Part shown: piece after piece, positions 1-11,776 of the stretch | Layout of the letters: every line of letters starts with the position of its first letter | How positions within the stretch are numbered: the stretch's first letter is position 1 | Assembly (NCBI GenBank): GCA_029844215.1 | Contig: CM056732.1 | Coordinates: forward strand, 50,701,007 to 50,765,006 | Length of the DNA: 64,000 nt | Source: Przewalskia tangutica | Lineage: Eukaryota > Streptophyta > Magnoliopsida > Solanales > Solanaceae | Direction: 5' to 3' | Program-made: the position numbers and the translations under genes | Notes under the pieces: model-generated | Databases searched by the model: none | What the model saw: the letters and a program-made list of their open reading frames with translations, nothing else | What the model was told of the DNA's origin: nothing

Positions 1-552
1 TGTCCAAGGAGTAACACAAATAATGGAAGCATACCCGTGGAATCCCACATCACCGCTTTAGACGCCCAAGTAAACTTACAACAAGCATAGAATTCTCCAA
101 CCGAGAGTCGCGGCAACGTAATAAAACACAATACTTGCACTCAAAAGCCATCACCAGCACACATAGGCAAGTTCATAAAATCTTTAGACTTTCATTTTAT
201 AAACTCAAGGCACTTATAGAATAATTCTCAACTAAACAAGCCAAAGTACTTATCAAGGCACACATAGAATAATTCTCAATTAAACAAGCCAAAGTACTTA
301 TCAAGGCACACATAGAATAATTCTCAATTAAACAAGCCAAAGTACTACGTACGTACATTCTTTTAAAAAAACTCATTTTTATGTAAACCCCAAGATACTA
401 ACACCCGTAGTATCAAGGTGTGTCTATTTTTCAAAGTAAGTTACTACACTCTTAGAAAACTCATTTCAAAGCTTGAAATCAAGTAACGTCAAATTTTCAC
501 AATCTAGGCAACTTATGCCCATTAATCAAAATAGACCACTTTCTTAACCTTC

Positions 553-602
553 CATAAAGCCGTTATAACCAACTTCCCATAAAGTCGTTATAACCCTTTA
601 TG
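553..602. repeat. Conserved LTR motif: doubled CATAAAG..GTTATAAC closed by CTTTATG
   Basis: CATAAAG followed by the palindrome GTTATAAC occurs twice in direct order, and the block closes with CTTTATG, the reverse complement of CATAAAG. The same arrangement recurs in the LTRs of Tek-B (5589-5633), Tek-C (7097-7146, 7581-7630), Tek-D (13525-13575) and Tek-F (61742-61790). Its role is unknown; a regulatory or structural function is inference. Confidence 0.6.
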
Positions 603-2160
603 GTTTTAGACATATTCATTCCTTTTATAACCAAGAGACTTATACTTTTAAAACCAAGTATCAATACTTACAAATCAAGTTCTTAACTTTCCAAAATACT
701 TCAAGTCTCTTAATATTTAGAAAACAATTTTCTTCTACTTTTAAACCTCAAGTAACTCACACCTTTAAAACAAGTTACTTCTCTTAAATCATGTCATTTC
801 TCCTCTTTTAAACCAATTAAGTAAATCACTCCTTTAACTCCCCTAAAGTCATTACAACAACCCTTAGGTTTTGGAACTAAGGCACTAGCCAAAAGGTTTG
901 GAAACCACTTCCTTTTCAAGACTCTATGTACTTTTAGTAAAATACTTTCACTTTTAAGAATCCCAACTTCACTAAGGAAATGGATTATACAACTTACAAT
1001 TTAAACATCAAAGTACAATCAAGGGAGTACATAGAACGAATTCTATTTTCGGCAATCCAAATACAACCAAGGAATGGATCATTTAAGGAGTAGGACATAC
1101 TTTCTTTATCTTAAGGAATCATGCTAGAAGAGGAGATAGTTCACATACCTTTTCGGCTAAATCCACAAGCTAAGCCGAATACGCCGCACGTAGAAGTGTC
1201 AACCTATAATGGTCACAACATGACTATCAACTTCTAGTTTCTAACGTAGAATAATACTAAGTATATGGTCTCTTATTCTACGGAAAATCGGGCAGCACTT
1301 CCTTTGTTTCTACATACTTTGCCACCTTTTTCAAGGCCGAATACAATAACCAAACATGCCACATTTAAGGCTCAACATACCAACCAATCAAAGGGGATTA
1401 CACGCCTTACAATACGTGTAAAATTCCGCCCCACAATTCATACCAAGTAGTTTAAAAACCAAGCCATTCTCGGCCAAGTTATAACCAACAACTCAAAGTC
1501 TTTTCCAATTCTTTTCCAATTCCAAGTTCTAAGGTCTAACATGTTATATAGTCATAAACAACTTCAACAACTACAATTTCCTTCTTTATACAACATGCGA
1601 CGACTTAAACTAATAATAAACTTGAATTGAAATCTTAAGGCTAAACAAGCTAGTTTTCGGATTAGGGTTCCAATAGCCAATACACTTATCAAACTTCATA
1701 ACATATACCTCATGCTTGCTAATATCCATAGCTACAACAAAAAGTAAACTTTAATTGCTAAAACGACAAGATTTATACCTTTATAAGCCCTTAAAATTTC
1801 CAAGATTCAAAGTCGCGCCTTAGCAATTCTTAGCTCATTTCCTTTACGCTCCAATCCGCTATTTGAAGCCTTTAGAAGTTCACAACCAACTTCTCTTCCA
1901 TTTTCAATCCAAAACTAGGAAAACTACTTAGGTTTTCACCTTGCGACTAACGTGAAAACGCTGCTTTTTCCGCATAATCTTTCTATTGAGATATCCTTAC
2001 AACATACTTAGGGACCTTGGGTTAAAGTCTTGTGAAAAATGGATCAAAACTACAAAATTTTTGTGTGGACTTGACCTTGAACCCGAGAGCACAATTGAAG
2101 AACAAAGTGTTGTGAAATTTTTCTAAGTGTGGAAGACCTTGTCTTGCACTAGTAGTATGC

Positions 2161-2167
2161 TTATATA
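2161..2167 (-). promoter_or_regulatory. Putative TATA box in Tek-A LTR1
   Basis: TATATAA on the minus strand, about 485 bp from the LTR tip at 2649. The same site in LTR2 is 28240-28246. The position fits a U3 promoter driving minus-strand transcription; no transcript evidence is available. Confidence 0.5.
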
Positions 2168-2649
2168 ACACATTGGATGGCTTAGATTAATACACTTGTG
2201 GGCTAGAATGAAGGACAATTAATGTTAAGCCAAGTGGACAAGTTGACTTGGTCAACAATCTCAAGCTTTGAAGACTTATCTTCCTTGATGGTCAATGACC
2301 ATTTTACCCTTACCAAAATTGTCCAAGACCATATGTGGGGGTGCCACGTGTCGCCCTCTCATTCGTCCATAAAATTCCGTAACCCTCGTGGGCCCCGCAA
2401 AACGTAAAATTCCTCGGGTGGGCCCCACGTGACCAAATCCGTAAAAATAAATTTTCATAATGTTAATAAGTTCCATACTCTCCCAATAATGCATTTTGAG
2501 AATCCAATTCTCAACAACGAACATTTTTCCTTTCCGATGCTCGGAAGATTTTCTGTCGGAAAAACAATTCTTCCCTTCGTACCAATTTCCAAATCTTGAT
2601 TCCTTACGTACATTCTCTTATACATGTCCTGGACTTACGGGGTGTAACA

Positions 2650-2685
2650 TTCTTCCCCCCTTAGAAACATTCGTCCCCGAATGTT
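2650..2685 (-). promoter_or_regulatory. Polypurine tract and adjoining hairpin, Tek-A internal 1
   Basis: Directly beside the LTR tip is a pyrimidine run on the plus strand (TTCTTCCCCCCTTAG), which is a polypurine tract on the element strand and primes plus-strand DNA synthesis. A perfect 8-bp stem, AACATTCG (2666-2673) with CGAATGTT (2678-2685) around a TCCC loop, follows at once and recurs in every polypurine-tract region of this family in the window. Confidence 0.85.
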
Positions 2686-3920
2686 CTTAGTCGGTTTTCA
2701 AGCTATACACACTCCGGCACAATCTCTATACTATGTCTATCAATCAATACTCCACAAGACTAACGATGCCACACATGGCCACCACATAACAAACGTAAAC
2801 ATATCAATGGACCTTCCGTCCGCGACCCCTTCTCACAAAACTCGAAGGTTATAGCCTTATCACAAACAAGATCTTTAGAGGTTACTTTCTTTTCTTACTT
2901 GTCATACTTTCTCGTACTTCCAAACTTATTTAGTACACGTACAAAATCAACTAGACTTGGGCCTTGCATCCTCGTGACCCTATCACATAGCGGGACCATT
3001 ACCAACTGACATCACCCGATTCCATACTTTCGGTTGACCCGAAATGAGTCCATAACCCGACCCATCGTCACACTTAACTTCTCATTCTTAGTCTGGAATA
3101 AATCTTTCTCTTATCTCAAGGTACTTCTCAACCTATCCCCCTATTCACTAGAGGTTCGTCACATAAGCCAAAGTATTTCTACTGCACACTTTTCCCTATT
3201 GGTCTTACACTTCTTATGGGGTAACTACAACTTGTGAACTCTACACAACTATAGTCTCAGTTCACTTACCATTCTTGTCAACATTCTTAACTTTTCATTT
3301 TACTAATCAAAGTATTCTACCTCTGTGGTACTATCACTTACAATCGCTAGCAACAAAGGGAAAACATATATGCTAGTAAATCAATCTATCAATGCACGTA
3401 TGATCCAAAAGAATCGAGATATACCAGAACCCCATGCGATGTCGCCTCCGATCCCGCCCAAAGAGTCACGCTATCTACGCGTTCGGCGACCCGAACCATA
3501 AACTCCACTGACCTCTACCACGCATCGCCGACATCCAACACTCGCCTTGGGACGCCTAACCGTGGAGGAAAGGGAACCAACCATCGCCTCATAGGTCGAG
3601 CCACCTCACCGGTGCTCTTTCTAAAAGGACATACTCCGTATATGGCCCGGACGCCACAACAATAACAAACACTGTGCCATAACGGCATTTCCCAAATGAC
3701 GCTTACATCGAAACATCGAGGAAAAAGTGGCCTCGATCGAGAAAATCCTCTGCTCCTTTGAGAACCTCGACCCTGGAGCTTGGACCGCTCTAAATACCTT
3801 GGGTCAAATCTCCCACCGTGGATCGCGGTATGTCTTGGGTAGGTGGGACGAATATCTCACTCTTCCGAGGCTCGTCCATAAACTCACCGGATAACCAACC
3901 TGTCTAGCCTTTCACGCAGA
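2650..3920 (-). pseudogene. Tek-A internal 1, 3' half with decayed gag
   Basis: About 3411-3920 aligns to the gag frame at 29428-30012 but carries many 1-4 base deletions, so no long frame survives. The zinc-knuckle zone (about 3640-3720) is recognisable by comparison only. The rest (2690-3410) is non-coding and matches 28769-29450. The region stops at 3920, where the Tek-B LTR is inserted, and resumes at 24465. Gag would form the virus-like particle core; this copy cannot encode it. Confidence 0.75.
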
Positions 3921-5839
3921 TGTCACGACCAACCTGGGCGTGGATCGTGCCTTACCCGGGCACCCTAGCGATACAACATCAGAGTAACCAGCGGAATATA
4001 AAACAAGACATGAAACAAAATGAAGTGAGAAACATTTTATCTGAGAAAAGCTGCCTGTCGGCATATATACTTATACACTTGAACAGTTACATCCCTTTTA
4101 CAAATCCCGCCACACAAAGATGCTGCACCTCTAAGATTTTTACAACTATGACGGACAGGCCCGCCATACCTCAATGTACAAGAACTTACAAACTCGGGAA
4201 ACATACCAAAAGATAAGCCTCCGAGAAAACGGAGCTTTCCCAATACTTTGAATCGTGATCCTAAGAGCTGGGATCAACTGATGTACCTCTACTGCGGCAT
4301 GAACGCAGCCCAAGGAGGTCAAGATAACAGTACTAAGTATGTGAAATCGAAAATATCAGAAATGAAATCATAACAGTTTATATAAAACAGAGACATGTAT
4401 GATAACCAAACTACGCTTACAACATAAAAGTAGTCATGTCGGCGCAGGACTCACTCTCAAAATCATCCTCATGCCTGGAATCCCTTCTCACCGCCATCTA
4501 GGTATAAATTGTATGATATGTATAACATGTCTCTGCCCATCCCATGGGACTCGATAAAGAATCGTGTGGAATACATGTCTCGGCCCATCTCATGGGACTC
4601 GATAGGAATCGTATGGAATACATGTCCTACCATCTCTTGGGACTCGATAGGAATCGTATGGAATACATGTCTCGGCCCATCTCATGGGACTCGATAGGAA
4701 TCGTATGGAATACATGTCTCGGCCCATCTCATGGGACTCGATAGGAATCGTATGGAATACATGTCTCGGCCCATCTCATGGGACTCGATAGGAATCGTAT
4801 GGAATACATGTCTCGGCCCATCCTATGGGACTCGATAGGAATCGTATGGAATACATGTCTCAGCCCATCTCATGGGACTCGATAAAAATCGTATGGAATA
4901 CATTCCCGGTCCATCTCATGGACTCGGTATCAAATCGGCCATAACATTTAAACTCTCTTTTAAGACAGATTAAGACAATACTATGCCTTCATTTTAAACC
5001 AACACATTTTCCCGTTTTTAAAGTCAAGTAACAACATTCTTTTCCAAAAGTCCAAGTTGCATATTTTTAAATACTTAAGTCTCTTATTTTCGAAAGATTT
5101 CATAGTGCATAGTCCTAACAACGTAATTTCTGATTTTAACAAAATTGAGTAACATATATCTTATGTGTGAGTAGTTCATTCTTGTTTATAACAATCTTAT
5201 TAAAGCAGCCATGATCTAGAAAAATGTAATACAATTTTGTCTTATCTTAGCTTCTATGCAGATGGAGGTTTCATCGGTTTTAATAATACTTAATTTAGTC
5301 AATACATTTTCCTTTATTAGCGCTGCAGTGGTTTATTCGATACTTATTCTCATTTCCGAAATCAATACAAGGCTTTCATAACAATTAAGTAAACCGTTTC
5401 TTTTATCTCTCTTAATCCGTTATACCTAACTTCCCATAAAGCTAGTATAACTCTTAAGCTTTTAAAACTAAGTATTACTCTTCTTTCAAAAACGATTCAT
5501 AATTCTTTCGAAATACTTCAAGATTTTTATTACTTCACATCAAGTCTTTTATCTTTTAAAAACCACAAACCATTTCTTTGCCCACACAAAGTTGTTATAA
5601 CAACTTCCCATAAAGCCGTTATAACACTTTATGTTTTAAATCAACCAAATTCATTTAACACATGTACGTCTACCGTACTACATAGTTCACAACATATCAT
5701 GCTAGAAAATAGAAAAGATAGGAAGAGGTTCACATACCTCGCGACGATTATCGACAAATAGCAAAACGCTCCACCGTACTATAACCCTGCTAGCCTTGTC
5801 CGCCCTTCAAGTAGAACATGCTACTGCATCTTTAACCTT
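3921..5839 (-). repeat. Tek-B solo LTR, left piece
   Basis: It opens with TGTCACGACC, the tip shared by all Tekay-type LTRs here. It contains a 47-bp minisatellite (4527-4935) and the doubled CATAAAG/GTTATAAC motif (5589-5633). It breaks at 5839 where Tek-C is inserted and continues at 23266. It holds no coding sequence. Confidence 0.85.
4527..4935. repeat. 47-bp tandem repeat, about nine copies
   Basis: Units start with CATGTCTCGGCCCATCTCAT and repeat every 47 bp, for example ATGGGACTCGATAGG at matching positions from 4684 and 4731. The outer copies are diverged and the middle copies are nearly identical. It lies about 600 bp inside the Tek-B LTR. Short open frames across it are by-products of the repeat. 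Confidence 0.9.
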
Positions 5840-8800
5840 TGTCACGACCCGACTGGCCCGTGGATCGTGCCTACCGGGCACCCTGGATACAACATCGAGA
5901 AAACCAATAAATAAAAACTCATGAAAGAAAACAAAGAAATAAGAAAACAGCTACCCTAAATGGTTACCTTTTGTACATAAATGAAAACTTGAACAGCTTA
6001 CATCCCTTGCAAACTCGCCACAACAAGCATGCACTCTAAGAATTTTAAAACCATAATGACGGGACAGGGCCCCGCCATGCCCCTGAATATACAAAAGTCT
6101 ACAACTTCAGGGAACCGTACCACAGGACAAGCTTCCGGAGATATAGAGCTTTCCGAGAACCGAACAGCGATCCTAAGAGTGCGGATCAGAAAGCTATGTA
6201 CCTCAACTCGCAGATGAACGCAGCTCGGGCGAGGTCAAGACAACAGTACCAAGTATGTGAAATCAAAAATATCAGAAATGAAATCATAATAGTCTATATA
6301 AAGCAGGAGACATGTATAATAACCAAACTACAGTACACAACATATAAGCAGTCATGTCAAGTTAGGGACTCATGCCCGTGAAATCATCACTCAAATACAA
6401 CCCGGGAATTTAACCCGCACAATGGTCGCATGCCCCGGCATCTCACCTCGGTATAAGCATGGCCCTGGAACCGTCCTAGTGGGCCCATACCCGTGGACCA
6501 TCCAACGTGTCGGTATGCCCAAAGGAGATAACAAGATAACAATCCCTGTGGAAGCATACCCGGCCACCCAACGTGTCGGTATGTCCAAACAACTAACAAG
6601 ATAATACTCATCATGAAGCATACCCGGCTACCCAACGTGTCGATATCCAAACAAATAACCAATAGAATACTCATCGTGGAAGCATACTGCGGCTACCCAA
6701 CGGTCGTGATGTCCAAACAAATAACCAATAGAATACTCATCGTGGAAGCATACCCGGCTACCCAACGTGTCGGTATGTCCAAACAAATAACCAATAGTCG
6801 CCTCCATCGAGACTGAGAAGACAAATCAAACCGCTTGCACAACAAGGCTATCTCAACCAAGCATAGGCAAGTTACACAACTCAAGGTACTTTAAACACTT
6901 CTTAACACAACGTCAAGTATACCATTTAAAACCCAAGTATCTAACCCTTTAAGATCAAGGTACTCCTACCTTTTATAACCAAGCCACTTATATTTTTCCA
7001 TCACAAAGAGTTCAATATTTGAAAACAAGTTACTTCTCTTTTCCCAAAATCAAGTTACCATTCTAAATCCAATAATGAATCCATTTCTTTATTTTCCATA
7101 AAGTCGTTATAACTAACTTCCCATAAAGTTATTATAACACTTTATGTTTTAAAACAAGTCAAGACAAAACCATGCCTTTCTTTTAAATCAAAACACTTCA
7201 AATTCTTAAGTCTCTTTTCTTTTAGAAATCGAGTTCCTTACTTTGGAATTTTTAAGAAGATCAAAACTTGATTACAATAATTCTTATTAGAGCAGCCATG
7301 ATCTAGGAAATGTAATACAATTTTGTCTTATCTTAGCTTCTATGAAGATGGATGTTTCTACTGGTTTTAATATGATTAATTGTCATTACTTTTTCCTTTA
7401 TTAACGCTGCATTGGCTTGTTCGATTCTTATTCCCATTTCCGAAATTTATGTAACATTATTCTTTTAAAAACCAAGTACTCATTTCTCACGAATGAGGTT
7501 TCACCCTTTTCAACACCATTTAGGTCAATTATAAGTCAAGTCTCTTATCTTTTGAAATCAACAAACCATTCTTTTACCTACATAAAGTGGTTATAACAAA
7601 CTTCCCATAAAGCCGTTATAACACTTTATGTTTTAAACCAACCAATTACAACTATAAGCCCTTATGAGACCAAGAGGGCTTATTATTTAACCACCGAGTA
7701 CCCATTACTAACGAATAAGATTTTCCTACTTTTCAAACAATCAAGACCTTTACACTTCATATCAAGTCAAGGCACAACAAGGGAAATCAAATTCCTTTAA
7801 CACACGCGCATCTACTGCACTATATATTTCACAAATAATCATGCTGAAGAGGATAGGAAGAATCACATACCTCGCGACGATTATCGACGGTTAGCAAAAT
7901 GCTCCACAGTACTATCTCTCTTAAGTAGAATATGCTACTCGTAGTACTTCAATCATATAAGGGTCATAAAACGTCTATCAATCTCTAGCTTCGAACGTAG
8001 AATAACTAAGTGCAAGGTCCCTACATTCTACGGAAATTTGGACGGCACTTCCTTTGTTTCTACTTACTATGCCACCTTTTCAAGGCCGAATTCAATAACC
8101 AAACGCCACATTTAAGGCTCAATTAATTCAGCAAAATACAAGGGGATTACACGCCTACCAATACGTGTAAAATTCCGCCCCACAACAATACAAAAATAAC
8201 CCAAATAATTTCCATGCCATTCTTGGCCAACAATATAACCAATCCTAACCCCTTTCAACTCTTTTCCAATCCAAGTTCTTAGGTCTAACATGATATCTAG
8301 CCCTAGACATCTTCAACAACTACAATCCCCCTTTACAACATGTGACGTCTAAATTAGTAATCCAATTGAAGTTACAATCTTAAGGCTAACATGCCCATTT
8401 CGGTTTTCAACAAGACAACAAGATCCAAATCTATTCAAACTTAAATATAAAAGCCTCAGGCTCATTTCTAAACTACTATAACAAGTATTAACTCATATCC
8501 AAGAGAAGGAAACTTTACCTTCGGAATAGCCCACAAAAGCCCTTTTTCTTCCACTTCCTTCCCGTCAACTACGCCCACCAGCGCTTCCCACAAGTTCACC
8601 CACACTTTGCCTTCTTGCCGCCGCTCCAACAATTTTCCCCTTAGGCTAGGTTTTCTTCACAAACTAGAGAGAAAGGGAGAGGAGTTCTTAGGAGGGTTTT
8701 CAAAATGAAATGGCCAAGTCTTCTAAGACTTGGCCCTAAAATAGGCTCCTATTCTGGTCAAAAGGATGGGAGGGACACTTGTCACCCTCCCATAGGCTTT

Positions 8801-9208
8801 TAACAAAATATCCCCTGATTTTCGCCCTTTACCGCAAAAAAATCCCGCCTTGGCGCCGCGGCGCCGCCGCCTCAGAGAATAATTACCCGCATTCCGCGCT
8901 GCGCATTCAGTGCGCCACTTCGAACCGAAAACCACTGCTTTGCCCGATCCGCACCAAACTTGAAACTTCCATAACTCAGTGTGACCTATCGACTTAACGG
9001 TTTGTTGCGTTGGGAACTAGATTTAACGGACTACACACTAGGCTTTTTAAACACCTCGAAATTCTTAACAACTGGGGTACAACACTCCAAGGTAGACGTA
9101 GACTCAAAATCCGTCCAACACATATTTGTCCACTTATCTTTCCACTTTCAAATCTTATATTCCTTGGTATGTTCTTATCTTATCTTCTTGAATTTACGGG
9201 GTGTAACA
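5840..9208 (-). repeat. Tek-C 3' LTR
   Basis: Bounded by TGTCACGACC at the left and GGTGTAACA at the right. From about 6840 it aligns to 20870-23265 with few substitutions. It carries a tandem repeat of about 65-75 bp at 6475-6800 and two copies of the CATAAAG/GTTATAAC motif. The stretch 8840-8950 is GC-rich and differs strongly from its partner at 22890-23010, unlike the rest of the LTR. It holds no genes. Confidence 0.9.
6475..6800. repeat. Tandem repeat of about 70 bp in the Tek-C LTR
   Basis: About five units share CCCAACGTGTCGGTATGTCC and GTGGAAGCATACCCG with spacings of roughly 65-75 bp. The partner array in the 5' LTR lies at about 11560-11776 and 20733-20835, interrupted by Tek-D. 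Copy number appears equal in both LTRs. Confidence 0.85.
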
Positions 9209-9243
9209 TTCTCCCCCCCTTAGAAACATTCGTCCCGAATGTT
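9209..9243 (-). promoter_or_regulatory. Polypurine tract and hairpin, Tek-C
   Basis: Plus strand TTCTCCCCCCCTTAG adjoins the LTR tip, a polypurine tract on the element strand. The 8-bp stem AACATTCG (9225-9232) pairs with CGAATGTT (9236-9243) around a 3-base loop, one base shorter than in Tek-A. Confidence 0.85.
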
Positions 9244-10905
9244 CCTTCTAAGTCTCCAAAACGCGGACGCCGGTATAGTTTTCACCACTGCACTTACAAA
9301 AGAATCAGTTATGCCACTCATGGACTTATCACCCGAATATACTCCCCGTATACTATGTACTCCGACAAAGATCACTGTAAAATCTTTTACTCTAGCTGGC
9401 CTTACCTCTAAGGTCTCGATTGTTATAAATTCTAAGGTTCAAAATTTCTCATCCCCAGACTTTCCCTTTTTCACTAGCCAAGCTTCTAAATCACATTTTT
9501 AACACAAATCTATCCGAACATAACACTTAACACATCACCATGACATCAAAGTCTACTAGTCTCTAGAGGGTTAAGAATATACCTGTAACTATTGCTTCAC
9601 TTTCCCTTTTTGTCGTTCTACTCATGTTCCTTCCATGCACGGCGCACAAAAGGAGGAGATGAATCACCATCGATCCTGGCGAAAGAGTCTCTACATCCGC
9701 GCTACCTGTTGGAAAATTTCTCAAAATGGCCTGGCCGCATGCAAAACAAACTCCATTCCAAAGACGACACTCCCATTATGGAGCCTACCACAACGCCACA
9801 ACGAGGTAGGTGGTCCCATCGACTAACGTCCTGCTCCCCAAAACTCAAACTCGAGCCCCGACCGCTCAATCTCCCGAACGCCCCAAGATCGTGGCGGAGC
9901 ACTCCGTCGGGCGGAGGCGCATAACTAGTCTCACGAGGTGCCGCCTCGAAGGTCACCGAGGACCTGCTCCCGCCCTCTTCTGCGATCTTCGTTAATCCGC
10001 CGACTCTACGCCTCACACCTGTGCATAAGCTGCGTGCGGCAATATCCATGCCCGGTGAAGAGCTACTCCGTGCAACTCTCGCTAAGTAGTCATCGAGTCT
10101 GTGACATAACGGTGCACTCTATCCTCCATATCGCCACGAGCGGGGACATACCGAGCCAATGAGTCAAACTACACATTGTACTCCCGAATGCGCCTCTTTG
10201 TCTCAAAGATCAAAAATCACTGCGTGCCCTCCTCATCCGCGAGGCAAGAAATGGCCAAGGAAAGCCTCTGAGAACTCGCCCTAACCAGCTGGAGGTGCAT
10301 GCTCCCCCCGGGACAGCTCCCACGAATCAAACCAGTCGACTGCAGTATCACGCAGCCGATGCGAACCTAAGACCACTGACCGGTCTCCAAGCCTCGATCA
10401 CTCACGATCCGTATCGCTTCGGATGAACTCGCGGATCATCCTCGTGCCTCGACCGTAGAACTTCGTGGTCGCACTCGTAAAATCCGTAGTCTCAAACTAT
10501 CGACCTCGTGAACTATGGGTGCTACGGCACGGAATCGCAGATCGGTCTATCTCGTGCTCGCCACGATCTCGCCAATAATCGGGCCATCTCTCGTAACCCA
10601 TCTCCTCCGCTCCAGTACGTGGGCCGAGGCTCAGTGCCGTGGTCTCGCAGAGACCGCCGCGCTCTACTCGCGCAGCCTCGCGCTTGCCGCTCCTTCGGGA
10701 CTGCCGCGTGGAGGTATCACTGGTATACAAAGAATACGTCAGAGGGAGTCCAACTTATAACACAGCTCTAAGGCACGATCTCAGAGTGAGAAGACTGGAA
10801 ACCAATCCTAAATATCCTATAGCCTCCGATTATAGATGTGGTGCACAACACACCGATAATCAAGACTACTAGATACGATGCAGAGACACTTTCCGAGGAT
10901 TAACT

Positions 10906-10916
10906 GCTCTGATACA
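10906..10916 (-). promoter_or_regulatory. Primer binding site, Tek-C
   Basis: GCTCTGATACA on the plus strand reads TGTATCAGAGC on the element strand, one base from the methionine-tRNA-type site TGGTATCAGAGC. It lies 5 bp from the 5' LTR edge at 10922. Confidence 0.85.
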
Positions 10917-10921
10917 ACTTT

Positions 10922-11776
10922 TGTCACGACCCGACCTCGGGCCGGTGACTGGTGCCTTACCCCGGGCACCCTAGTGATACAACATCAGAGAAAAACCAGC
11001 AGAAATAAAAACTCATGAAAGAAAATAGTGAAATAAGAAAACAGGCTAACCCAAACGGTTACCTTTTTGTACATAAATGAAAACTTGAGCGATTCATCCC
11101 TTGCAAACTCTGCCACAACAAGTCTGCACCTAAGAATTTTAAAACCATAATGACGGGACGGGGCCGCCATGCCCTGAATATACAAAAGTCTACAACTTGA
11201 GAACCGTACCACGTGACAAGCTTCCGAGATATGGAGCTTTCCGAGAACCGACATGATCCTAAGAGTGCGGATCGAAGCTATGTACCTCAACTGCGGCATG
11301 AACGCCAAGGAGGTCGATCTAACAGTACAGTATGTGAAATCAAAAAATCAGAATGAAATCATAATAGTCTATATAAAGCGGGAGACATGTATAATAACCA
11401 AACTACAAGACACAACATATAGCGCCATGTCAAGTTAGGGACTCATGCCGTGAAATCATCACTCAAATACAACCCGAATTTAACTCGCACAATGGTCGCA
11501 TGCCCGGCGATCTCACCTCGGTATAAGCACGGCCACCGAACCGCCCTGGTGGGCCCATACGTGGACTATCCAACGTGTCGGTATGCCCAAAGGAGATAAC
11601 AAGATAACAATCCTGTAAGCATACGTGGGACACCCAACGTGTCGGTATGTCCAAACAACTAACAAGATAATACTCACTGTGGAAGCATACCCGTGGGCTA
11701 CCCAACGTGTCAGTATGTCCAAACAAATAACCAATAGAATACTCACTGTGGAAGCATACTCGTGGGCTACCCAACG
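10922..11776 (-). repeat. Tek-C 5' LTR, left piece
   Basis: Starts TGTCACGACC and matches 5840 onward. It stops inside the approximately 70-bp tandem repeat at CAACG (11772-11776), the left copy of the Tek-D target duplication. It continues at 20733. Confidence 0.9.

Larger units (their letters stand above)
1..2649 (-). repeat. Tek-A LTR1 (partial, window start truncates it)
   Basis: This stretch matches 26080-28728 almost base for base, so it is the inner part of the same LTR. It ends in the canonical tip GGTGTAACA, which reads TGTTACACC on the minus strand. By comparison with LTR2, roughly 1.1 kb of it lies left of the window. A minus-strand TATA-like TATATAA lies at 2161-2167. It holds no genes; the small open frames here recur in LTR2 and are not conserved proteins. 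Confidence 0.9.
9209..10921 (-). pseudogene. Tek-C internal region with gag remnants only
   Basis: The minus strand from about 10720 down to 9640 resembles the decayed gag of Tek-E (compare 41900-43177). At 10705-10720 the expected gag start has ATA in place of ATG, followed by codons for a PPRG-like N-terminus. No frame longer than about 115 codons survives and no zinc knuckle can be read with confidence. The rest, 9245-9640, holds no recognisable protein. At 1.7 kb there is no room for pol, so the element is non-autonomous. Frequent short indels next to CTG, CAG and CCGG contribute to the decay. Confidence 0.6.
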
